Notes under the pieces: model-generated
Databases searched by the model: none
What the model saw: the letters and a program-made list of their open reading frames with translations, nothing else
Told to the model about the DNA's origin: nothing
Program-made: the position numbers and the translations under genes
In this document: one piece after another, positions 1 through 5,104 of the stretch
Layout: each line of letters opens with the position of its first letter
Position numbering within the stretch: position 1 is the stretch's first letter
Source: Pseudomonadota bacterium
GTDB taxonomy: Bacteria; Pseudomonadota; Alphaproteobacteria; Rhizobiales; Kaistiaceae
Length of the DNA stretch: 8,035 nt
Direction of reading: 5' to 3'
NCBI GenBank assembly: GCA_023433185.1
Contig: JAEZEN010000615.1
Location: 1 to 8,035, forward strand

Positions 1-179
1 GGCTCGACCCGGACAGGTATCAGGGTTTCGCCTGGGGCATGGGGATCGACCGCATCGCCATGCTCAAGTACGGCATGCCCGACCTCCGCGCCTTCTTCGA
101 TGCCGACGTGCGCTGGCTGAATCACTACGGCTTCCGCCCGCTCGACCTGCCGACGCTGGTCGGCGGCGTGTCGTCGTGA
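1..179 (+). CDS. pheS: Phenylalanine--tRNA ligase alpha subunit, C-terminal end (5' partial)
   Basis: This is the last 58 codons of PheS, read from base 3; the gene begins before the window. PheS is the catalytic subunit of the cytoplasmic alpha2-beta2 enzyme that charges tRNA-Phe. The class II motif 3 is visible near the start ([15 protein letters not shown], with the G-x-G-x-x-R core and its ATP-binding arginine). It is followed by the typical family ending, a DLR-x-FF stretch and then a W-L-x-H-Y-G-F stretch. The frame is open and ends at TGA 177-179. The following gene starts with GTG overlapping this stop (GTGA), which suggests translational coupling. The partner gene pheT lies about 1.5 kb downstream, so the usual adjacent pheS-pheT pair is separated here by four other genes. 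Confidence 0.96.
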   Translation, partial: LDPDRYQGFAWGMGIDRIAMLKYGMPDLRAFFDADVRWLNHYGFRPLDLPTLVGGVSS

Positions 180-637
180 GCGCCACGCCCGCCTTCGCCT
201 GGAGCGAGCTGGTGCCCTTCGCGGCGGGGCAGACGATCGCGCTCGAGATCCGGCGCTTCGTGTTCTCGATCCGGGGCGACGGCCGCGTCACCGAGCTGGG
301 CAAGGATACGGTCGGCATCCACATGCATGTTCCGGCCCAGCTCGGGATCGACGACACCGTCCTCGACCTGGCGCTGGCCTACCGTGGCGCCGAGGACGGC
401 AATCGCCTCGCCCTCGACCGCACCCGGAAGGGCACCACCAAGCGCATTGCGCACGACGACGTGCGGATGACGGCGCTCGCCCCGGGCAAGGTCCGGGTCG
501 CCCGCGCCGCGGCCGCGGCCGGCGAGGCGGACATGGCCTTCACCATCGGCCGCGCGGGCGGCAACCTGGTCATCGGCGAGATCGCCGGTTTCGGCCAGCT
601 CGACGGCGCCACGCTCACGCTGAGGGCAGCGGGGTGA
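176..637 (+). CDS. Conserved-looking hypothetical protein, 153 aa
   Basis: I do not recognise a family for this protein. The chosen start is GTG at 176, whose bases overlap the pheS stop (GTGA); no in-frame ATG lies near the expected start and the upstream Shine-Dalgarno is poor, so coupling to pheS is likely. The protein shows no signal peptide and no membrane segment. It looks rich in beta strands, with alternating hydrophobic stretches around residues 20-32, 44-52, 62-69, 105-110 and 130-150, and an alanine-rich patch at 110-116. A beta-barrel-like cytoplasmic protein is possible but is only inference. Its G+C (about 72% in the line at 241-300) and codon usage match pheS and pheT, unlike the three genes that follow, so it appears to be native to the operon. 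Its stop lies inside a perfect hairpin. Reality as a gene is supported by length, composition and the overlap. Confidence 0.72.
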   Translation: MSATPAFAWSELVPFAAGQTIALEIRRFVFSIRGDGRVTELGKDTVGIHMHVPAQLGIDDTVLDLALAYRGAEDGNRLALDRTRKGTTKRIAHDDVRMTALAPGKVRVARAAAAAGEADMAFTIGRAGGNLVIGEIAGFGQLDGATLTLRAAG

Positions 638-656
638 GAAGATGCTATTCTCACCC
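632..656 (+). repeat. Perfect inverted repeat (9-bp stem, 7-nt loop) at the left edge of the inserted cassette
   Basis: GGGTGAGAA (632-640) is followed by a 7-base loop (GATGCTA) and its exact reverse complement TTCTCACCC (648-656). The stem includes the TGA stop of the 153-aa gene. The downstream bases are TTGGACAA rather than a T run, so it is not a classical intrinsic terminator. It could act as an attenuator, as an mRNA-stabilising end, or as a border left by insertion of the lower-GC genes that begin just after it. Confidence 0.6.
643..651 (+). promoter_or_regulatory. Possible extended -10 promoter element for the cassette
   Basis: TGC-TATTCT (643-651) resembles an extended -10 element (TGn followed by four of six matches to TATAAT). 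It would place transcription start about 20 bases before the ATG at 679. No convincing -35 lies at the correct distance. The element overlaps the loop and right arm of the hairpin, so structure and transcription signal would be intertwined. Weak evidence. Confidence 0.25.
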
Positions 657-666
657 TTGGACAATT

Positions 667-672
667 GAGGAG
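667..672 (+). promoter_or_regulatory. Ribosome binding site that fixes the start of the 93-aa gene
   Basis: GAGGAG lies six bases before the ATG at 679. It is the strongest Shine-Dalgarno in the left half of the window. It argues for the ATG at 679 rather than the in-frame GTG at 634, which would add 15 residues of poor-looking sequence encoded by the hairpin. Confidence 0.7.
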
Positions 673-678
673 CAACCG

Positions 679-960
679 ATGACAGACGATCAGATCAGGA
701 AGCTTGTCACGCCGGTTCTTCGCAAGGCACTGGCCCAGTCCGGGTATCGCAGTGCGACCGTGCAATCCGAAGCCGATTTCGATGGCAATCCGATTGTTCG
801 AATTGTCGCAAGCGTCAGCTCGGAGGATGTTCCCGCGGAAACTCTCCTCGACGCCCAGCACGAGATTAGGTCCTTGCTCATAGGGAAGGGCGACGATCGG
901 TTCGTCTTTCTGGATGCCGTCCATCCACACGAAGAATTCATGGACGAGGATATCGGTTGA
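679..960 (+). CDS. Small protein of unknown family, 93 aa, encoded just upstream of the HEPN-like gene
   Basis: The predicted layout is an amino-terminal helix (residues 3-20, with V-T-P-V-L-R-K-A-L), then a hydrophobic strand pair around DFDGNPIVRIVASV (33-46), a helix at 53-69 (A-E-T-L-L-D-A-Q-H-E-I-R), a strand DDRFVFLDAV (72-81), and an acidic tail ending E-D-I-G. HEPN proteins of this type are often paired with a MNT nucleotidyltransferase, but the G-S-x-x-x-G signature of that fold is absent, so this is not a normal MNT partner. The acidic D-F-D-G is the only conspicuous motif. The gene ends three bases before the HEPN ATG, so the two are almost certainly co-translated. Its position first in the pair fits an antitoxin or regulatory partner, but that is inference from gene order. 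Composition is lower in G+C (about 50% in its first line) than flanking operon genes. Confidence 0.8.
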   Translation: MTDDQIRKLVTPVLRKALAQSGYRSATVQSEADFDGNPIVRIVASVSSEDVPAETLLDAQHEIRSLLIGKGDDRFVFLDAVHPHEEFMDEDIG

Positions 961-963
961 GCC

Positions 964-1437
964 ATGGCATCGACGATGGTCGACCGCATGCTTGACGCGG
1001 CGCAGATCCTTCTTGAAGCCGGGCGAAGCAGCTCGGCGTTCAAGCGACGGGCAGTGAGCACCGCCTACTACGCAGTATTTCATGCATTGGCGAAATCATG
1101 TTCCACGAGTGTCCTTCCCGGCGAGAGTTATGAGTCGATAGATTTTGAACGGGTCTATAGAACTCTTGACCATGGACCGCTGGCTACCGCCTTCAACAAG
1201 GACCCGCTCAAGCAGATCGATGCCTTGCGGCGAATCGGGGAGGTCGTCGTCAGGCTTCAGAGTGAACGCAAGCGAGCGGACTATCTCCCGCCAACTCGCA
1301 ACGTGTTCTCGGCGTCGCAAGCCAACGCCTTGCTACGACAAGCGCGTGAGGCCGTGCAGGCTATCGATGCGTTAAGCGTGGAAGATCGCAGGACACTTGC
1401 TGTTTGGCTGCTCTTCAAAAGTGGGCGAGGACAGTGA
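964..1437 (+). CDS. HEPN-domain (UPF0332-like) protein, 157 aa
   Basis: The all-helical pattern and the segment RRAVSTAYYAVFHALA (residues 28-43) match the HEPN/UPF0332 signature, in which an A-Y-Y-A-x-F-H helix follows a first helix of the form L-x-x-A-x-x-L-L (here 10-18). A second family-like segment is R-K-R-A-D-Y (102-107), followed by a P-P-T-R-N-V-F stretch and a final helix with Q-A-R-E-A-V-x-A-I. HEPN proteins are often RNA-cleaving toxins or their relatives in toxin-antitoxin and phage-defence modules. The canonical catalytic R-x4-6-H motif is not clearly present here, since the nearest R-to-H spacing (R29 to H40) is too long, so nuclease activity should not be assumed. The ATG lies three bases after the upstream stop; a GAGGA at 946-950 is rather distant, suggesting coupled translation. 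The TGA stop overlaps the GTG of the DUF2442 gene. Base composition is about 50-62% G+C in the lines counted, below its neighbours. Confidence 0.85.
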   Translation: MASTMVDRMLDAAQILLEAGRSSSAFKRRAVSTAYYAVFHALAKSCSTSVLPGESYESIDFERVYRTLDHGPLATAFNKDPLKQIDALRRIGEVVVRLQSERKRADYLPPTRNVFSASQANALLRQAREAVQAIDALSVEDRRTLAVWLLFKSGRGQ

Positions 1438-1679
1438 ACAGCGAACAATCAGTCCAAGCCGCGCGCTGCGACGATCACAATCTCATTGTCACACTGGCGG
1501 ACGGGCGCACCGTGTCGGCACCGCTGTGGTGGTATCCGCGGCTCGTCGCGGCGAGTGGCGACGCCCGCAACCGTATCGATCTGATGCCGATGGGACTTCA
1601 TTTGCCGGAGATCGATGAAGACATCTCGATCGTCTCGATACTGTGCGGCGCCAAGGCTCCGGGAGCGAAGCCCCTATGA
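1434..1679 (+). CDS. DUF2442 domain protein, 81 aa
   Basis: The protein shows the DUF2442 pattern: a short strand, then [17 protein letters not shown] (residues 15-31), [10 protein letters not shown] (32-41), and the ending [13 protein letters not shown] (about 55-67). Small DUF2442 proteins are common in proteobacterial accessory modules, often next to DUF4160 or toxin-like genes; their biochemical role is not established. I chose the GTG at 1434 because it overlaps the HEPN stop (GTGA), a standard coupled arrangement, with GGGCGAGG just before it. A TTG at 1404 would add ten residues (MAALQKWART) inside the HEPN gene. The TGA overlaps the pheT ATG (ATGA), so this gene is coupled on both sides. 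Downstream of the DUF core the last residues ([11 protein letters not shown]) look like unconserved tail. Confidence 0.83.
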   Translation: MNSEQSVQAARCDDHNLIVTLADGRTVSAPLWWYPRLVAASGDARNRIDLMPMGLHLPEIDEDISIVSILCGAKAPGAKPL

Positions 1680-4099
1680 AGTTCACCCTCTCCTGGCTCA
1701 AGGAGCACCTCGACACCATCGCCACCGCCGAGGGCATCGCCGAGCGGCTGACCATGGTCGGCCTCGAGGTCGAATCGGTGGAGGACCCGTCGAAGGCCTT
1801 CGCGCCGTTCCGGATCGCCCGCGTGGTCTCCGCCGAGCAGCACCCCAATGCCGACCGCCTGCGGGTCTGCAGGGTCGACACCGGCGACGGCGATCCGATC
1901 CAGGTGGTGTGCGGGGCGCCGAATGCGCGCGCCGGCATGACGGGCGTCTTCGCCCCGGCCGGAACGACCATCCCCGGAACCGGCGCCCGGCTCGAGAAGG
2001 GCGTGATCCGCGGGGTCGAGTCGCACGGGATGCTGCTCTCGGAACGCGAGCTCGGCCTGTCCGACGCCCATGAGGGGATCGTCGACCTGCCCGCCGACGC
2101 GCCGGTGGGGGCGGCCTATGCCGACTATGCCGGCCTCACCGATCCGCTGATCGACGTGGCCGTCACCGCCAACCGCGGCGATGCGCTGAGCGTCGCCGGC
2201 ATCGCCCGCGACCTCGCGGCCGCCGGCGAGGGCAGGCTGATCGAGCAGCCGGTCGACCCGGTCCGGGGCGACGGACCGTGTCCGGTGGCGGTGACGCTCG
2301 CCTTCGGCGACACGGCGCCGCTCTGCCCGGCCTTCGCGCTGCGCCTCGTCCGCGGCGTGAAGAACGGGCCGTCGCCGGACTGGATGCAGCGCCGGCTCCG
2401 CGCCGTCGGGCTCCGGCCGATCAATGCGCTCGTCGACATCACCAATTACATCACCCTCGATCGTGGTCGGCCGCTCCACGTCTTCGATGCGGCCAAGGTG
2501 AAGGGCGACCTCGTGGTGCGCCGCGCCCGCGCCGGCGAGACCGTGGTCGCCCTCGACGGCAAGATCTACAACCTCGATCCCGAGATGTGCGTCATCGCCG
2601 ACGAGAACTGAGTCTAGTCGATCGCCGGCATCATGGGCGGCGAGGCCTCGGGCTGCGACGAGAGCACCACCGACGTACTGATCGAATCGGCGCTCTGGGA
2701 GCCGCTCAACATCGCCGCGACCGGACGGAAGCTCGGCGTCCACTCCGACGCCCGCCATCGCTTCGAGCGCGGCGTCGATCCCGCCTTCATGCTCCCGGGT
2801 CTCGAGCTCGCGACGCGGCTGGTCCTCGACCTCTGCGGCGGGACGCCTTCGGAGATCACGGTCGCCGGGGAGGTTCCGGAACCCCGGATGGTGGTCGACT
2901 TCCCCGTCGCCGAGATCAAGCGCTTAGCCGGCATCGATCCGTCGATCAGCGACGTGACGGCCATCCTCGAGGCCCTCGGCTTCGCCTGCAAGCCGCACCG
3001 CCTCGACGGCACCATCACCGTCTCCGTCCCGACCTGGCGCCCGGACGTCACGATGAAGGCGGATCTCGTCGAGGAGGTCGTGCGGATCATCGGTGTCGAC
3101 CGCGTTCCGGTGACGCCGCTGCCGCGGCTTCCCGGGGTCGCGAAGCCGGTGCTGACACCGATCCAGCTCCGCACCCGGCGCGCGAAGCGGGCGCTCGCGG
3201 CGCGCGGCATGGTCGAGGCGGTGACCTGGTCGTTCATCCCCCATGACGCCGCGGAGGCCTTCGGGGGCGGGTCGCCGGCCCTGGTCCTGGCCAATCCGAT
3301 CGCGGCCGACATGAGCGACATGCGGCCGAGCCTGCTGCCCGGGCTCCTCGCCGCCGCGCAGCGGAACGCCGACCGCGGCACCGACGACCTGGCGCTCTTC
3401 GAGGTCGGGCAGGTCTATCGCGGCGACCGGCCGGAGGACCAGGCGATCGCCGCCGGGGGCATCCGCCGCGGCACGGCCGGCATCGGCGGTGCCGGCCGCC
3501 ACTGGTCGGGCAGGGCGCCGGCGGCGGGCGTGTTCGACGCCAAGGCGGATGCTCTCGCCACCCTCGACGCTCTGGGGCTGTCGCCCGAAAAGGTGCAGAT
3601 CATTCCCGAAGCCCCGCCGTGGTTCCACCCCGGCCGCTCGGGCACGATCCGCCAGGGCCCGAAGGTCATCATCGGCTGGTTCGGCGAGTTCCACCCCGGA
3701 GTGCTGGAGGCGCTCGATGTCAGGGGACCGCTCGCCGGATTCGAGCTGATCCTCGATGCCATCCCCCTCCCAAGGGTCAAGGCGACCAGGACGAAGCCGC
3801 CGCTGGAGCTGTCCGATCTCCAGCCGGTTCGCCGCGATTTCGCCTTCGTCCTCGACCGCACCGTCGAGGCCGCACGGGTGGTGCGCGCCGCCGAGGGCGC
3901 CGACCGGAGGCTGATCGCGGGCGTCGAGGTCTTCGATGTGTTTGAAAGCGATGCCCTCGGGCCCGGCAGGAAGTCCCTGGCCATCCAGGTGACGCTGCAG
4001 CCGAAGGACAAGACCCTCACCGACGAGGAGATCGACGCGATCGGCAGGCGGGTGGTCGCCGACGTCGGCAAGGCGACGGGCGGCGTGCTTCGGGCGTAG
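1676..4099 (+). pseudogene. pheT: Phenylalanine--tRNA ligase beta subunit, interrupted by two in-frame stop codons
   Basis: This is the PheT subunit of the tRNA-Phe charging enzyme, responsible for tRNA binding and editing of Tyr-tRNA-Phe. One reading frame covers the whole family length: 808 codons from ATG 1676 (overlapping the DUF2442 stop; GGGAG at 1661-1665) to TAG 4097-4099. Domains in codon numbers: tRNA-binding OB fold (about 39-150, H-P-N-A-D-R-L-R-V and [11 protein letters not shown]); B3/4 editing domain (about 216-400, V-D-I-T-N-Y, R-P-L-H-V-F-D, later A-G-I-M-G-G and R-F-E-R-G-V-D-P); B5 (about 402-480, W-R-P-D then D-L-V-E-E-V); catalytic-like core; and ferredoxin-fold anticodon-binding domain (about 712-807, R-R-D-F-A-F-V ending T-G-G-V-L-R). 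Codon 312 is TGA and codon 314 is TAG, where the family usually has a glycine and a glutamate ([12 protein letters not shown]). There is no frameshift and no other damage. As written, the products would be a 311-residue N-terminal piece and, if translation restarted at ATG 2633, a 488-residue C-terminal piece; no Shine-Dalgarno precedes that ATG. Recent mutation, sequence error, or a genuinely split protein are all possible. Confidence 0.9.
2609..2617 (+). other. Two nearby in-frame stop codons inside pheT (TGA, GTC, TAG)
   Basis: The pheT frame reads GAG AAC TGA GTC TAG TCG ATC GCC through this point. Family members usually read E/D-N-G-x-E-S-I-A here. A single G-to-T change turns GGA into TGA (base 2609) and a single G-to-T change turns GAG into TAG (base 2615), and both altered bases follow a C. 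All flanking codons encode the expected residues, so no insertion or deletion is involved. Confidence 0.9.
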
Positions 4100-4105
4100 G
4101 TGGGG

Positions 4106-4125
4106 GGCCGGCGCTCGCGCCGCCC
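4106..4125. terminator. GC-rich hairpin between the convergent pheT and zapA stops (possible bidirectional terminator)
   Basis: CGGCG (4109-4113) pairs with CGCCG (4118-4122) around a CTCG tetraloop. GG/CC extend it on the outside across a C-C mismatch. It fills most of the 27-bp gap between the two convergent genes. There is no T run on either strand, so intrinsic termination is uncertain; Rho-dependent ending is as likely. Confidence 0.35.
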
Positions 4126-4126
4126 G

Positions 4127-4507
4127 TCAGTGGGTCGCTTCGAGCGGATCGGAGCCGTTGAGCCGGTCGGCCACGGCCTCGAGCCGCCCGGCGATCGCAT
4201 CGAGCGCCTCGGCGAGCTCGGCCTCACGCGAGTCCGCGCGCTCGGTGAGCGCCGCCCGCGCCTCCTGAAGATCTCCGACCTCCGCCTCCAGCGCCCCGAT
4301 CCGGCGTTCCGATTCCGAATAGCGGTCGGCGAGGGTGATGGCGGCCATCACGGTGAGTCGCTGGTCGCCGATCTCGCCGAACTGGCTGCGGAGAAGTTCG
4401 ATCGTGTCGCCGAGCTGGCGCCCGAGCTCCTCGAGATGCTCCTCCTGTCCGTCGTCGCATGCCATCCGGAAGGTCTTGCCGCTGATGGTGACATTGACCT
4501 GACCCAT
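4127..4507 (-). CDS. zapA: Cell division protein ZapA, 126 aa
   Basis: ZapA binds FtsZ at mid-cell and cross-links its protofilaments, stabilising the Z ring in the cytoplasm. The amino-terminal head shows the family wording: M-G-Q-V-N-V-T-I-S-G-K-T-F-R-M-A-C at residues 1-17, D-D-G-Q-E-E-H-L-E-E-L at 18-28, and G-E-I-G-D-Q-R-L-T-V-M-A-A-I-T-L-A-D at 44-61. A long heptad-rich coiled coil follows (about 65-116) and mediates dimer or tetramer formation. The length suits alphaproteobacterial ZapA, which is slightly longer than the roughly 109-residue E. coli protein. The ATG has GGGAGG eight bases upstream on its own strand. It lies 16 bp after the DUF4164 gene and is surely co-transcribed with it. 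It converges on pheT with only 27 bp between stops. Confidence 0.93.
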   Translation of the reverse strand: MGQVNVTISGKTFRMACDDGQEEHLEELGRQLGDTIELLRSQFGEIGDQRLTVMAAITLADRYSESERRIGALEAEVGDLQEARAALTERADSREAELAEALDAIAGRLEAVADRLNGSDPLEATH

Positions 4508-4523
4508 TCTCCGCGCCTCCCTC

Positions 4524-4802
4524 TCAGGCCGATCCGTTCCGCGCCAGCACCTCGCGGATCGATTCCATGGCTGCGACGAGGCGGCGCGACACCTCGCGAT
4601 TGGCCTCTTCCACCCGCCCGGACCGCTCTTCGGCGGCGTCGAGGGACTGAGCCAGTCGCGAGCGATCGGTCCCGAGGCGCTGCAGTTCGCCTTCCAGGCT
4701 CGAAACCTCGCGCTGGTGCTCCAGGCTGCGCTCGACGGCGCTCTCGACGCGCGCCATTGCCGACCGCATTCGGCCGAGTGCCTGATCCACCGCTGAACTC
4801 AT
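4524..4802 (-). CDS. DUF4164 family coiled-coil protein, 92 aa
   Basis: This is a small, highly charged, almost wholly helical protein with heptad-like repeats from about residue 12 to 87 (for example V-E-S-A-V-E-R-S-L, then V-S-S-L-E-G-E-L-Q-R-L and L-V-A-A-M-E-S-I-R-E-V-L). It matches the DUF4164 proteins that stand directly upstream of zapA in many Hyphomicrobiales. Its function is not established. Linkage to zapA and the coiled coil suggest a role with the division machinery, but that is inference from neighbourhood. The amino-terminal segment M-S-S-A-V-D-Q-A-L-G-R has no signal peptide. The upstream ribosome binding site is weak (GGGCAGGGCG just before the ATG on the minus strand). Transcription probably begins in the 302-bp region shared with tkt; I could not identify a convincing minus-strand promoter. 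Confidence 0.85.
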   Translation of the reverse strand: MSSAVDQALGRMRSAMARVESAVERSLEHQREVSSLEGELQRLGTDRSRLAQSLDAAEERSGRVEEANREVSRRLVAAMESIREVLARNGSA

Positions 4803-4890
4803 CGCCCTGCCCGCCGTCGGGGGCCGTCGTCCATCCGGCCGGGGCCGGACCTGTCGCGCTCCGGCCCCTCAGCGGAAACGCGATGCCCGG

Positions 4891-4948
4891 CAATGGATTG
4901 GGCCGGGGTTCTCAAGTCACTGCCCAAGGAATGCGACAATCATTGGGC
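4891..4948. promoter_or_regulatory. Candidate operator: repeated CAAT-n-ATTGGGC motif with an inverted GCCCAA
   Basis: CAATGGATTGGGC (4891-4903) and CAATCATTGGGC (4937-4948) are near-identical direct repeats about 46 bp apart, and each CAAT...ATTG is itself a small palindrome. An inverted GCCCAA (4922-4927) lies between them and pairs with the second TTGGGC; ATG (4931-4933) and CAT (4941-4943) extend that pairing. The block lies roughly 65-125 bases upstream of the predicted tkt transcription start, a position suited to an activator or repressor. The regulator is unknown. Confidence 0.4.
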
Positions 4949-4980
4949 GTGTCCGCGCGGCGATGCCTTGCGCCATCGCA

Positions 4981-5008
4981 TTGACTAGCGGGCACTACCT
5001 GCTATGTG
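4981..5008 (+). promoter_or_regulatory. Sigma-70-type promoter for tkt (and probably gap)
   Basis: TTGACT (4981-4986) matches the -35 consensus in five of six positions. TATGTG (5003-5008), preceded by GC as in alphaproteobacterial CTAT-type -10 boxes, follows after 16 bases. Transcription would start near 5015, leaving a leader of about 90 bases to the tkt ATG. It is the best promoter match I found in the window. Confidence 0.55.
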
Positions 5009-5104
5009 TCCCCCGCCTCGCCGAGACCGCCGCCAGGCGGATCGGGCTGGCTCAAAATTCCGTCGTTCACGCGATCCCCTCGGGCACGGATCAGGCCAGG
5101 CAAC

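Larger units (their letters stand above)
4803..5104. other. Divergent intergenic region between DUF4164-zapA and tkt
   Basis: I see no credible gene in these 302 bases. The part nearest DUF4164 (4803-4890) is GC-rich and featureless. The central part holds repeated CAAT/ATTGGGC motifs (4891-4948), followed by a promoter for tkt (4981-5008) and an approximately 90-base leader before the tkt ATG. The tkt reading frame stays open upstream to a GTG at 5006, but that GTG overlaps the promoter -10, so the longer start is unlikely. Confidence 0.7.

Noticed and set aside
634..678. In-frame upstream start (GTG 634) for the 93-aa protein
   Set aside because: The extra 15 residues are encoded by the hairpin and leader, and the ATG at 679 has a well-placed GAGGAG.
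2609..2617. UGA as selenocysteine or a changed genetic code to explain the pheT stops
   Set aside because: TGA ends eight other genes here at family-typical lengths, TAG ends pheT itself, the expected residues are Gly and Glu rather than Cys or Trp, and two different stops would need recoding within three codons.
2600..2640. Intron, intein or mobile element interrupting pheT
   Set aside because: The codons on both sides continue the family alignment without any inserted bases, so nothing has been inserted.
1598..2758. A long minus-strand open frame opposite the first half of pheT
   Set aside because: It is a high-GC antisense shadow of pheT with low-complexity R/G/D/A content and no domain. 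It does pass through the site of the pheT stops, but only because those codons read as sense in that frame.
4100..4984. A 294-codon plus-strand open frame across zapA and DUF4164
   Set aside because: It lies opposite two well-recognised minus-strand genes and has no family resemblance or suitable start signal.
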